From: JAWHTC01 sp032586155
Lineage (GTDB): Bacteria; Pseudomonadota; Alphaproteobacteria; Rhodobacterales; Rhodobacteraceae
Direction of reading: 5' to 3'
DNA length: 64,000 nt
Assembly (NCBI RefSeq): GCF_032586155.1
Contig: NZ_JAWHTC010000002.1
Location: forward strand, 992,001-1,056,000
A program made the position numbers and the translations under genes. This document shows, in pieces, positions 45,323 through 54,325 of this stretch; position 1 is the first letter of the stretch; each line of letters begins with the position of its first letter. The notes below the pieces were generated by a model, which saw nothing but the letters and a program-made list of their open reading frames with translations, made no database searches and was not told the origin of the DNA.

Positions 45323-46279
45323 GTGCACCTTCAGCGCCGTCATTTCCTGACCCTTGCCGCCAGCGCCGCGCTGGCCGGTCCGGTACGTGCTGCAGGAAAG
45401 CTCAAACTCGTGGCAACTACCGGCATGATCGCCGACACTGCCCGCCAAATTGGTGGCGATCTGGTCGAGGTGCAGGCGCTGATGGGCCCCGGCGTTGACC
45501 CCCATTCCTATCGCCAGACCCGCTCCGACATTGTAACGCTCACGCGCGCCGATGTCGTTTTGCGCCACGGTCTCTATCTCGAGGCGCAGATGGAGGACCT
45601 CTTCGATAAACTCTCGCGTCGTGTGTCGATGCATGCGGTTGGCGTCGCCGTGCCGCCGGAACAGCTGATCGCGCACCCGAACTATGCTGACAAGAAAGAC
45701 CCGCACGTCTGGATGGTGCCGACCCTCTGGACCCATGTCGTCCGCCAGATCGCCGGTGCCATCATTGCCAAGCTGCCCAATGCGCAGGACCAGATCGAGG
45801 CCAGCACTGTCGCTTACCTGACCCAGATGCAGGCGTTGCAATCCTATGCCGAGACCACGCTTGCCACCGTGCCCGAACCGGCTCGGGTCTTGCTGACCGC
45901 CCATGATGCCTTCGGCTATTTCGGCCGCAGTTTCGGCTATGAGGTGATCGGCATTCAGGGCATCTCGACAGAATCCGAGGCTGGTCTCAACCGCATTGCC
46001 GAGCTGGTCGACCTTTTGGTCACGCGCAAGATCACCGCCACCTTTGTCGAAACCTCGGTTTCCGACCGCAACATCCGCGCCCTGATCGAAGGCGCCGCGG
46101 CACGCGGTCACATGGTGCAAATCGGTGGCGAGCTGTTCTCTGACGCCATGGGCCCCGACGGCAGCTATGAAGGCACCTATATCGGCATGATTGACCACAA
46201 TGTTACAACCATCGCCCGCGCCTTGGGCGGCACCGCACCGGACAGGGGGCTGAATGGCCGTCTCGCCGCCGGATCGTGA
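45323..46279 (+). CDS. sitA: Manganese/iron ABC transporter, periplasmic binding protein
   Basis: 318 residues, cluster A-I metal-binding protein. Tat-like signal LQRRHFLTLAASAALAGPVRA with a twin arginine. Likely ligands by family pattern: His61 (VDPHSY), His128 (DPHVWM), Glu217 (ISTESEA) and Asp274 (FSDAMG). The His2-Glu-Asp set is the Mn/Fe type, and the His-rich loop of zinc-specific ZnuA is absent. The start is GTG at 45323. Its gene is first in sitABCD behind a Mur-type operator. Confidence 0.92.
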   Translation: MHLQRRHFLTLAASAALAGPVRAAGKLKLVATTGMIADTARQIGGDLVEVQALMGPGVDPHSYRQTRSDIVTLTRADVVLRHGLYLEAQMEDLFDKLSRRVSMHAVGVAVPPEQLIAHPNYADKKDPHVWMVPTLWTHVVRQIAGAIIAKLPNAQDQIEASTVAYLTQMQALQSYAETTLATVPEPARVLLTAHDAFGYFGRSFGYEVIGIQGISTESEAGLNRIAELVDLLVTRKITATFVETSVSDRNIRALIEGAAARGHMVQIGGELFSDAMGPDGSYEGTYIGMIDHNVTTIARALGGTAPDRGLNGRLAAGS

Positions 46280-46286
46280 GGACCCA

Positions 46287-47087
46287 ATGACCCAACTCGA
46301 ACTGGCTTCGCAAAACGGTCAGACCGTCACCGACACATCGCTTGACGCCGCCGCCCTTGCCATTCGCGGTCTCACGGTCAGCTATGGTGAGAAACCCGCC
46401 GTTTTTTCGGTCGATGCCACTTTTCCAAAGGGCGTGATGAGCGCGATCATCGGTCCCAACGGCGCCGGAAAATCGACCCTGCTCAAGGCCGCGCTGGGTA
46501 TCGTCAAACCAATTTCGGGCACCGTGCGTGTCATGGGGCAGCCGATTGCCGAGCAAATGCACACCATCGCCTATGTGCCGCAACGCGCCAGCGTTGATTG
46601 GGACTTCCCCGCGCGGGTGATCGACGTGGTGCTGATGGGCCTTTCCCGCGAGTTGGGCCTCTTGCGCCGCACCCGCAAGGCGCATACCGACAAGGCCATG
46701 TCCTGCCTGACACGCGTCGGCATGCAGGACTTTGCCCATCGCCAGATCGGGCAGCTTTCCGGTGGTCAGCAACAGCGTGTTTTCCTCGCCCGCGCCTTGG
46801 CGCAAGAGGCGCATGTCTATCTTCTGGATGAACCTTTCGCCGGGGTCGATGCCGCCACCGAAAAGGCCATCATCAACGTGCTGAAATCCCTGCGGGACGA
46901 AGGCAAGACTGTCATTGCCGTGCATCACGACCTGGCCACCATCCCCGAGTATTTCGACCATGTCTTCCTGATCAACACCACCCGCGTGGCCGAGGGCCCG
47001 GTGGACACGGCCTTTACCCAGGACAATCTGCAAACCGCCTATGGTGGTCGCCTTGCAGCTGGACAAATCAATAATCTGGCAGTCTGA
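46287..47087 (+). CDS. sitB: Manganese/iron ABC transporter ATPase
   Basis: 266 residues. Walker A IGPNGAGKST, ABC signature LSGGQQQRVFLARAL, Walker B VYLLDEPFAGVD and the switch His in AVHHDL. Energises uptake with SitC and SitD. ATG at 46287 with GTGAGGA upstream is preferred over an ATG 33 bases earlier that overlaps sitA. Three bases separate it from sitC. Confidence 0.94.
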   Translation: MTQLELASQNGQTVTDTSLDAAALAIRGLTVSYGEKPAVFSVDATFPKGVMSAIIGPNGAGKSTLLKAALGIVKPISGTVRVMGQPIAEQMHTIAYVPQRASVDWDFPARVIDVVLMGLSRELGLLRRTRKAHTDKAMSCLTRVGMQDFAHRQIGQLSGGQQQRVFLARALAQEAHVYLLDEPFAGVDAATEKAIINVLKSLRDEGKTVIAVHHDLATIPEYFDHVFLINTTRVAEGPVDTAFTQDNLQTAYGGRLAAGQINNLAV

Positions 47088-47090
47088 TCC

Positions 47091-48272
47091 ATGCTTGACC
47101 TCGGCTATAACGCGGCGCTCGTGGCAGTCGGTGCGACCTTGTTGGGCGTGGCAGCCGGGGTGACCGGAACTTTCCTATTCCTGCGCAAACGGGCGCTGGT
47201 GTCGGACGCCATCTCCCACGCCACCCTGCCCGGCGTTGCGCTGGCCTTCATGGTCATGGTTGCGCTGGGTGGCGATGGCCGCTCCCTGCCCGGCCTCCTT
47301 CTTGGATCCGCCATGTCGGCCTGGGCTGGTCTGTTGGCCGTCAGCTGGCTGTCGCGCCGGACCCGCCTGGCCGAGGACGCTGCCATCGGCGCGGTTCTTT
47401 CTGTCTTCTTCGGCTTCGGGATAGTGCTTCTTACCGTTATTCAGTCTCTGAATGCGGGTCGTCAGGCGGGCTTGGAAGGATTTCTGCTCGGCTCCACTGC
47501 AGGCATGCTCTACACCGACGCCTTGGTTATTGTCGTGGGCGGCGCACTTGCCCTCGCCTTGGTTCTGCTGCTCAGACGCCCGATGCTGATCGTCACCTTT
47601 GACCCTGAATACGCTGCCGCCACCGGCCGGGATGTCACCCGGATCGACCTTGCCATGATGGGGCTTGTTCTCGCCGTCACGGTGGTGGGGCTCAAGATTG
47701 TCGGCCTGATCCTGATCGTCGCTCTGCTGATCATACCCCCGGCTGCCGCACGCTTCTGGACGGACCGCGCCGACCGCGTTGTTCTCTTGTCCGGCGCACT
47801 GGGCGGCATCGCTGGTCTTGTCGGAACGCTGCTGTCGGCCTCCGCGCCCAACCTGCCCACTGGCCCGATCATTGTACTCGTCGCCTTCGCGCTTTTTGCC
47901 ACCGGCTTCTTCCTGTCGCCCCATCGCGGAATCCTTGCTGCCGCGCTACGATATCGTCACTACCAGCGTCAGGTCCACGTCCGCCAAGGTCTGCTTGCCT
48001 TGGCTCAGGGACAACCGATCTACGAACGCCTTACCCTGCGTCTGTTGCGCCGCGCAGGTCACGCCCGTCCCGATGGCGTGGCCACCGACCAAGGCAGAGC
48101 CGCTGCCGCCAAATCCCTGCTTGATGAACGTCGCTGGCAGCTCCTGCGCGCGGATCCCGATTTCGAAGCCGCCGCTGCGCTTTATGACGGGTTGCGCCCG
48201 ATCGAGTCTGTTCTGACCGCTGATCAGATCGCCTTGATCGACCGCACGCTTACACCAGAGGCCCTGGTATGA
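47091..48272 (+). CDS. sitC: Manganese/iron ABC transporter permease with C-terminal winged-helix-like tail
   Basis: 393 residues; ordinary permeases of this family have about 280. The first ~285 residues are the ABC-3 membrane domain (RKRALVSDAISHATLPGVA; the conserved LKIVGLILIVALLIIPPAAA). The last ~100 residues are soluble: RQGLLALAQGQPIYERLTLR, LLRRAGHARPDGVATDQGRA, ERRWQLLRADPDFE, the pattern of the winged-helix and start of a DtxR/MntR-like domain. This may add metal- or nucleic-acid-sensing to the permease. The sitD ATG overlaps its stop. Confidence 0.9.
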   Translation: MLDLGYNAALVAVGATLLGVAAGVTGTFLFLRKRALVSDAISHATLPGVALAFMVMVALGGDGRSLPGLLLGSAMSAWAGLLAVSWLSRRTRLAEDAAIGAVLSVFFGFGIVLLTVIQSLNAGRQAGLEGFLLGSTAGMLYTDALVIVVGGALALALVLLLRRPMLIVTFDPEYAAATGRDVTRIDLAMMGLVLAVTVVGLKIVGLILIVALLIIPPAAARFWTDRADRVVLLSGALGGIAGLVGTLLSASAPNLPTGPIIVLVAFALFATGFFLSPHRGILAAALRYRHYQRQVHVRQGLLALAQGQPIYERLTLRLLRRAGHARPDGVATDQGRAAAAKSLLDERRWQLLRADPDFEAAAALYDGLRPIESVLTADQIALIDRTLTPEALV

Positions 48273-49198
48273 GCGGCGCCGAGTTTGTCCCCCTCTCGTT
48301 GCCGCCACTCTTGATCGGCACATTCGCCGCGCTGGCCTGTGCCATTCCGGGCAATTTCCTTGTGCTGCGCAAACAAGCCCTGATCGGTGATGCGATCAGT
48401 CACGTCGTCTTGCCTGGCATCGTCATCGGCTTCCTGATCACCGGCACCGTTTCGACCTGGCCGATGATGCTGGGCGCGGCGGGGGCTGCGATTCTCGCGG
48501 TGGTGTTGATCGAAACAATCCGCCGCCTTGGGCGGATCGAGCCAGGCGCCGCAATGGGGGTGGTGTTCACCACGCTTTTTGCCGCCGGGGTACTGCTTTT
48601 GGAACAGTCCGATACCTCGACCGTGCACCTCGATGTGGAACACGCGCTTTACGGGAACCTCGAAAGCCTGATCTGGCTTGACGCCATGGGGTGGGAGTCG
48701 CTTCTGGATACACAGGCCCTTGCTGGCCTCCCGCCAGAGCTTCCCCGCATGGCAATTGTATTCCTTGCCATCACCGTCCTGACCATTGCCTTCTGGCGCC
48801 CGCTCAAGATCGCCACCTTCGACGAGGGCTTTGCCCGCGCCATCGGCTTGCCGGTCACCGCGCTGTCCATGGGTCTGGTGATCGCCGCCGCCATCGCTGC
48901 CGTCGCTGCCTTCGATGCGGTCGGTTCGATTATCGTCATCGCCATGTTCATCTGCCCGCCAGCGGCTGCCCGGCTGATGACCAACCGCCTCGAACATCAA
49001 CTTCTGTGGAGCGCGGGTTTCGCTATCCTCTCTGCGGTGCTCGGCTACGTCCTTGCGGGTTACGGTCCGCTCTGGCTTGGTTTCAACAACTCAGTCAGCG
49101 CGGCAGGCATGATTGCTACCGTGTCGGGCATGATCCTCGCTGTTGCGGCGCTCATCGGCCCTTGTCGCAGTCGCACCGGAGCGGCACAGGAAATCTAA
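48269..49198 (+). CDS. sitD: Manganese/iron ABC transporter permease
   Basis: 309 residues, second ABC-3 permease, with the repeated loop LRKQALIGDAISHVVLPGIV and VGSIIVIAMFICPPAAARL. It overlaps sitC by four bases and presumably pairs with it in the membrane. It converges on the DgoK-like gene with a four-base overlap of the stops. Confidence 0.93.
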   Translation: MSGAEFVPLSLPPLLIGTFAALACAIPGNFLVLRKQALIGDAISHVVLPGIVIGFLITGTVSTWPMMLGAAGAAILAVVLIETIRRLGRIEPGAAMGVVFTTLFAAGVLLLEQSDTSTVHLDVEHALYGNLESLIWLDAMGWESLLDTQALAGLPPELPRMAIVFLAITVLTIAFWRPLKIATFDEGFARAIGLPVTALSMGLVIAAAIAAVAAFDAVGSIIVIAMFICPPAAARLMTNRLEHQLLWSAGFAILSAVLGYVLAGYGPLWLGFNNSVSAAGMIATVSGMILAVAALIGPCRSRTGAAQEI

Positions 49199-49695
49199 CT
49201 CCGCGCCACTGGAACACCCTGTTTGGTCAGTGCTTCGACATAGCTGTCAGCCCAAACGCCTTCGCCCAGAACGACCACCTGTTGCCCCAGCCAGAAAACC
49301 TTAGTTGCGGCCATTTCGGCTCCAAGCAAAGCACCCAGAATCTCGTCTCTATTGCCGCCCAACTCGGCCGCACGCAGGTGCATCGCCAACTTTTCGGGTC
49401 GCACCATCGTATCGCCCAGCTGTTCCATCTCCGGCACGGCGCCCTCGGCCCCCAATGCCGATGCCAATCGTACCGTCAGGAAGGATTGGAAACTAACCAC
49501 CTCACCGGCACTCAGATGCACCCAATGGCTCGGATCGCTCGGGATCACCACCACCCCGTCCCACTTCGGATTGGCCTTGGCAAAACCCGCTACCAGCGCT
49601 CGCGCTTCCGGTTCCAACCGCCCGCGCGGTTGTCTCTGGATCAATGCACCCTGTCCCTCGGCCGGTGCCGGCACCATAACCCCGTCGCTCATCAA
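49195..49695 (-). CDS. Half-length 2-dehydro-3-deoxygalactonokinase-like protein
   Basis: 166 residues. The pattern resembles the C-terminal half of DgoK: VVVIPSDPSHWVHLSAGEVVSF in place of the family's LPGTHSKW motif (quoted in parts: PSDPSHWVHL, then VVSFQSFLT), RAAELGGNRDEILGALLGAEM and VVVLGEGVWADSYVEAL. The N-terminal ATP-binding half of the ~300-residue kinase is missing, so it is unlikely to be a sugar kinase. It could be a decayed gene or a repurposed domain. It lies one base from the transporter gene upstream of it. Confidence 0.65.
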   Translation of the reverse strand: MMSDGVMVPAPAEGQGALIQRQPRGRLEPEARALVAGFAKANPKWDGVVVIPSDPSHWVHLSAGEVVSFQSFLTVRLASALGAEGAVPEMEQLGDTMVRPEKLAMHLRAAELGGNRDEILGALLGAEMAATKVFWLGQQVVVLGEGVWADSYVEALTKQGVPVARS

Positions 49696-49696
49696 A

Positions 49697-50620
49697 TCAC
49701 CCCTGCGGCGTCATGTTCTTGCGTGCCCGGCCCCGTTTCAGACCCAGGCGATGTTCCCTCAGGATAATCACCACGCCGGCGCAAATGACAATCCCCGCCC
49801 CGATCAGCATCTGCCCGGTTGGCACCTCGTCAAAGACAAAGTAGCCGATCACCAGCGCAAACAGCATCGACGCATAGTCAAACGGCGCCACTACACTCGC
49901 CCCTGCAAAGCGATAAGCCGAGGTCAGCAGGATTTGTCCAACCCCCCCGATCAGCCCAGCCAGGATCAACAGCGTCGCCTCGTATCCGCTGGGCATGATC
50001 CAGCCAAACGGCAGAGTGAAAAGCGAAAACACCGTCGCGCTCAGCGAAAAGTAGAACACGATGGCCGAGGTCTGTTCGGTTGCCACCAGCTTGCGAATGT
50101 AAACCTGCGCCAATGCGGCACAGCCCGCCCCTGCGAGAACCACCAGCGCGCCCAGCGCCTGGGTTGTCTCGACCGTGTCGCTGGAAAACGCCGTCAGGCG
50201 CGGTGACAAAACCACCAACACCCCGACAAGGCCAAGGCCAACCGCACTCAGCCGGAAGAACCCCACCGGTTCATTCAGAAACATCGCGGCAAAAACCACC
50301 GTCAGGATCGGTGCGGCAAACCCGATCGCCGTAACCTCGGGCAGGGGCAACAGACCCAGCCCCGCAAACATCAGCCCCATCGCGGTGGTGCCGACAAACC
50401 CGCGCCAGAAATGGCCAATGGGGGACGCCACCTTCAGACCGGTGCGCAAATCGCCCCGTGCCCAAAGCCAGCCGATGATCACTGGAATGGCAAAGAACGA
50501 GCGGAAGAAAACCGCCTCTCCCGGCGGCACGTGATCCGACACCGCCTTGATCAGCGAAGCCATGGTGACAAACATCACCACCGAAGCCAGTTTCAGGGCA
50601 ATTCCCTTGAGCGGCGACAT
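49697..50620 (-). CDS. DMT-superfamily (EamA) transporter
   Basis: 307 residues with ten hydrophobic helices and two EamA repeats (MTMASLIKAVSDHVPPGE is represented by TMASLIKAVSDHVPPGEA; second repeat begins near FLNEPVGFFRLSAVGLG and ends GYFVFDEVPTGQMLIGAGI). Probable metabolite exporter of the S-adenosylmethionine/amino-acid carrier type; the substrate is unknown. The DgoK-like gene begins one base after its stop, so the two are co-transcribed. Confidence 0.88.
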   Translation of the reverse strand: MSPLKGIALKLASVVMFVTMASLIKAVSDHVPPGEAVFFRSFFAIPVIIGWLWARGDLRTGLKVASPIGHFWRGFVGTTAMGLMFAGLGLLPLPEVTAIGFAAPILTVVFAAMFLNEPVGFFRLSAVGLGLVGVLVVLSPRLTAFSSDTVETTQALGALVVLAGAGCAALAQVYIRKLVATEQTSAIVFYFSLSATVFSLFTLPFGWIMPSGYEATLLILAGLIGGVGQILLTSAYRFAGASVVAPFDYASMLFALVIGYFVFDEVPTGQMLIGAGIVICAGVVIILREHRLGLKRGRARKNMTPQG

Positions 50621-51129
50621 CGCGCGTCCTTTCCGTTGTCACCGGGCTACGGGGCAGGGCGCGCAAAATCAATCTTTGTCGCGAGATAGCCGCTATGCGC
50701 GCGGCGAAAGGCTCATGTGGCAGTGTTTATGTTGGGTGGCGCGTTCGGGCTCGTACCAGACATTAGCCGCGGGTTGCACCAAAGGCAGCAACGCGGGACG
50801 TCTGCCGACGTTCGCTGCAACTGCACCAAGGTCAGCTGTACAGATAGAGCTGATTTTTTGGAACCTCTGTGCGCAATCTCCGTTGCCATGATCACGACTA
50901 TCCATACGCCAATCGGACGGACGGTGAAACCGAGCCTTTCAGGCCGAACAGTCGGCCCAACGCCGCCTGTTGCCAATTGTATTGCCCGAGATCCGGTTCC
51001 CGCGTTATGCGGGCAGGTCCATATATGCAGAGGGTTGCATCAAGACGCACGACTAGTGACTAACACGACGCTTTAGCTGAGAAAATCGGAACACGATGCC
51101 GCCGGCTTTGCATGACCTGCGGCCGGCCC
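50621..51129. other. 509-base spacer with no gene recognised
   Basis: It contains short open frames on both strands, none with a good start or a plausible protein pattern. The text resembles the degenerate intergenic spacer typical of this bacterial group. It must hold the DMT promoter; I cannot point to it. Confidence 0.45.
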
Positions 51130-51870
51130 TTACCACTCCGAGATCCGGACGTTCCGATATGATACCGAGACGTTGTCGGCGTCAGGGATATTCTTGGCAC
51201 CGAAGAGGCCATATCTGAACTGAATCTCACCGCCTTCGGCCAAATTGGGTCTGCCAGATGTGTCGGCAATTACCTTTCCATCGCATTCGACCACAAACAC
51301 ACCGGGCGTTTTGTCCTTGAGGGATTTGCGCGGCGTGGAGTCGTAGTGGATGCGCACAGAGACCTTGTGCCAGTCACCAAAACCGTCCGCAGAGATGCAG
51401 TCGCGTGCTCGGAAGGTGTAGCCATCGTTGTTCAGTTCGAAACCGTAAAGCATATCGGTAACAGTCTTGAATTGGACGGCGGTCAGTCGTTCGTTGAGTG
51501 CGCTGTAGCTGAAGTCCTCCGGAACGAAGATTTCCCATTCGTACAAACGCCGGTCTCCGGCACCTGCCGTTGATGTTTCGAAATACTCGATTCTGTTTTG
51601 TTCGCGGGCGCAATCGGTGGTGGTGATATTTAACTCGGTAGAAAAGTATTCAACATCGCTGCACTCGCCCGAAAGTAGTTGGAACGTCTCGCTTCCGTCG
51701 GCGTTTCGAACAGGGGCATCCGCACGAGGCGTGGTCAAGTCAAAACTCTCGGCAGCGGCTGGGCTGGCAAGTAACAAGGCAACTGAAATTGCAAGAGTGC
51801 GCGGCGGCACACCCGTCCGTGCAGTGCGCATTAAAAGATTGTTCGCTATTCTCGTCACACGTTTCATCAA
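51130..51870 (-). CDS. Secreted heparin-lyase-I-like/concanavalin-fold protein
   Basis: 246 residues with a signal peptide ending ALLLASPAAA. The mature part is beta-rich: RRLYEWEIFVPEDFSYS, LTAVQFKTVTDMLYGFELN, GDWHKVSVRIHYDS, GVFVVECDGKVIADT and IQFRYGLFG. This is the layout of polysaccharide-lyase jelly-roll proteins (heparin lyase I / PL-type), so glycan binding or cleavage is plausible. The catalytic residues cannot be assigned by eye. It is divergent from a membrane-bound regulator. Confidence 0.6.
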   Translation of the reverse strand: MMKRVTRIANNLLMRTARTGVPPRTLAISVALLLASPAAAESFDLTTPRADAPVRNADGSETFQLLSGECSDVEYFSTELNITTTDCAREQNRIEYFETSTAGAGDRRLYEWEIFVPEDFSYSALNERLTAVQFKTVTDMLYGFELNNDGYTFRARDCISADGFGDWHKVSVRIHYDSTPRKSLKDKTPGVFVVECDGKVIADTSGRPNLAEGGEIQFRYGLFGAKNIPDADNVSVSYRNVRISEW

Positions 51871-51979
51871 GTATCCTCAATCTTGGGAGCGGAAGATGCT
51901 CCTCCCCGTTGCCGAAGGGCCACTGTCGGAAAAGTCGAGACAGTGGGCATTGGCGATGGTTGAATTGGAGGACCAGCCG

Positions 51980-53608
51980 ATGCGATTTACCAAACGAAAA
52001 ACCTTAAAATCTTCTGAAATCCCTCTGGGAACCGTGGTTGTTGAGCGGACAACCGGCCGGGTCTACGACTTGGCCGGAAGCGAAATAGAGCTGAGGCATC
52101 AATCCCGCGAAGTCCTTCTGGCATTGGCAAAAAATGCCGACCAGACAGTAACGCGAGACGCGCTGATCGACGAAATCTGGTCGGGCCGCGCCGTTGCGGC
52201 CGACAGCGTTGCGCAATGCATCGCAGAAATCCGGCGCGTGGTGGGCGATACCGAAAAACGCATAATCGAAACTGTTCCGCGCGAGGGCTACAGGCTGGTC
52301 CTGCCCGTCCCGGAAACCCACTCCACGACATCAACGAAACGGCTTGGCTCCTATTCGATGGTGGCCGCCCTCGCGGTTTTCGCCCTGATCACCGCCTATG
52401 TTCTGACGCGCCCCGACGACGCAACCGATGCACCGGTGGTTGCCGTTCTGGCATTCGAAGATTTCTCTGCCGAGCCACACAAAGGCTTCTTGAGCGACGC
52501 CATCAGTGAAAACATCATAACCGCCTTGGCACGGTTTCCACAGATGGCAGTCATTTCGCGCCGCTCCAGCTTTCAGTTTCGCGACTCGCCTCAAGGGATT
52601 GCCGAGATCGCCAAGGCGCTTGGGGCCGATTTGGTTCTTGAAGGTAGCCAACAATATGACGGCTCCCGACTGAGGATCACCGCGCAATTGATCGACGGCG
52701 CAACAGAAGCCCATATCTGGGCGGATGAGTTCGACGTGCCCTTGGGCGCGATGCTTGAGGCAAACAGCGAAATCAGTCGAATGATTGCCAAGGCTGTAGG
52801 CACAAGCGTAATCGATACCGCAGCCGCCAGCATGTCCGCTGGCGATGTCAGTGCCTTGATGATCTCGAATGCAGCACAAAGCCGGATCATGCGAAGCTTC
52901 ACGCGCGAGAACCTGCTGATCAATATCGAGGAACAGGAAAGGTCGATAAAAGACTACCCGGAATCTGCCTGGGGTTTTCTGGGTCAGGCCCTGTCGTTGC
53001 GTATTGGGCTTCAATACGGCTGGATCGAAGGCGACGAAGTGGCACTCCGCAAGCGGATGTACGATCTCGCCCGCCGAGGCGTCGAGCTCGATCCTAACAA
53101 TTTCATGGCCTACCATGCGCTCGGGCGGGCTTTGATGTTCGACGGCCAAGTCGAAGACGCGACACGCGCATTCGAGCGCGGGATCGAACTGAATCCTTCG
53201 TCCACCATCGTTGGCAACGGGCTCGCGGTATCGCAGATATACCAGGGCAAGTCGGATGAGGCCTTGGCGACACTTGATCAGCTGGAGCGCATTGATCCGC
53301 TCAAACACTTTGACCTTCAATGGAACAAGGCGTGGGCGTTGTGGCAGAAAGGGGACTGTGACGAGGCTCTGGCTTCCTTCAAGTCAGCGCCCTCAATGCC
53401 AATCGCGGCCAACAAACTCCTTGCAGCCATCCACCATTGCATTGGCGACAAAGACAATGCGACGAAGGCCATGGATGAGTACCTTGCGGAGAACCCTCAC
53501 TGGACCGTTTCGCGGGTGAAGAGCATAGAATCCCGGATGTGGACGGCCCCCGGTGTATTGGATCGCTGGCTCATCGCGATGGAGGCATCCGGAATGCCTC
53601 GGCATTGA
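51980..53608 (+). CDS. CadC-like membrane-bound winged-helix regulator with TPR domain
   Basis: About 542 residues. N-terminal OmpR-type winged helix (about 15-100; LLALAKNADQTVTRDALIDE and TVPREGYRLV), one membrane helix near 115-133 (MVAALAVFALITAYVL), then a TolB/FlgO-like domain (FLSDAISENIITALARF, ALGADLVLEGSQ) and TPR repeats (AYHALGRALMFDGQVEDATR, then NGLAVSQIYQGKSDEAL). ATG at 51980 was chosen for its site GGAGGACCAGCCG; upstream ATG 51896 is possible. Its periplasmic part may sense an envelope or glycan signal and control the divergent lyase-like gene. Confidence 0.86.
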   Translation: MRFTKRKTLKSSEIPLGTVVVERTTGRVYDLAGSEIELRHQSREVLLALAKNADQTVTRDALIDEIWSGRAVAADSVAQCIAEIRRVVGDTEKRIIETVPREGYRLVLPVPETHSTTSTKRLGSYSMVAALAVFALITAYVLTRPDDATDAPVVAVLAFEDFSAEPHKGFLSDAISENIITALARFPQMAVISRRSSFQFRDSPQGIAEIAKALGADLVLEGSQQYDGSRLRITAQLIDGATEAHIWADEFDVPLGAMLEANSEISRMIAKAVGTSVIDTAAASMSAGDVSALMISNAAQSRIMRSFTRENLLINIEEQERSIKDYPESAWGFLGQALSLRIGLQYGWIEGDEVALRKRMYDLARRGVELDPNNFMAYHALGRALMFDGQVEDATRAFERGIELNPSSTIVGNGLAVSQIYQGKSDEALATLDQLERIDPLKHFDLQWNKAWALWQKGDCDEALASFKSAPSMPIAANKLLAAIHHCIGDKDNATKAMDEYLAENPHWTVSRVKSIESRMWTAPGVLDRWLIAMEASGMPRH

Positions 53609-53740
53609 TGGCGTCCCGCAATCGCAGCATGCAGACAATCATCCATCGCGCAGAAAAACGCACTTTGGGCTCGAAACTGACTTTCGCTGCACCAAGGTTG
53701 AATTGCGGCTGTGAACCGAAAGCCATCTACCTGATCTTGC

Positions 53741-54325
53741 TCACCCGCAGTGCCGGTCCACAACCCGTTGCACCATCGGTGCGAAATGCTCGTATCCGGG
53801 CGTTACCATGTCCGGATCCTTCCCAGCCTCATCCAGGTAACGCACTTTGATGATGTCTTCGAGGTTCGGGTTCTTCGCGAACGCCGTCCTCTCTTCGTCA
53901 TTCATCGGCCCGCCTTGAAGGTTCAGAGAATGCACCGAGGCTTCGCTCAGCAGGCCGAAGTATTCCGGGCGCGCGGCGCACAGATACCGCTTGGCCGCCA
54001 CGTGATAGCGCACGCAATCTGTCACCACCGAAGGAAAGAACTGCTCCAGCAATTCCGCGCCGGCGTCTTCGTGATGGCGGTCCTCGGTGTCGTCCATGCT
54101 GAACGTGCCGAACTCCGATGTGAAATGACCGATATCATGCAACAGCGCCGCAACGATGATCTCTTCGCTCTCACCTTGTGCCTCGGCAATCGCCGCGCCT
54201 TGCAGCATATGTTCGGCCATGGTCACAGGCTCGCCCAGGTATTCCTCATCGCCGCGACGGGTGAATACATCGCCTATGAACTCGACTATATTTGCTTGTG
54301 TTAGAGACTGGAAATCCGGTGTCAT
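53741..54325 (-). CDS. HD-domain oxygenase, TmpB/PhnZ-like
   Basis: 194 residues. The HD-domain diiron site is LLHDIGH (His63-Asp64, His67) with an upstream His39 and later HHEDAG and VRYHVAAKRYL. EEYLGEPVT at 27-35 matches the PhnZ/TmpB lid in which a Tyr and a Glu (here Tyr29 and Glu32) gate the diiron centre. This points to oxidative C-P bond cleavage rather than plain phosphohydrolase activity. The start overlaps the stop of the TmpA-like gene by four bases. Specificity is inferred from family and pairing. Confidence 0.78.
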   Translation of the reverse strand: MTPDFQSLTQANIVEFIGDVFTRRGDEEYLGEPVTMAEHMLQGAAIAEAQGESEEIIVAALLHDIGHFTSEFGTFSMDDTEDRHHEDAGAELLEQFFPSVVTDCVRYHVAAKRYLCAARPEYFGLLSEASVHSLNLQGGPMNDEERTAFAKNPNLEDIIKVRYLDEAGKDPDMVTPGYEHFAPMVQRVVDRHCG

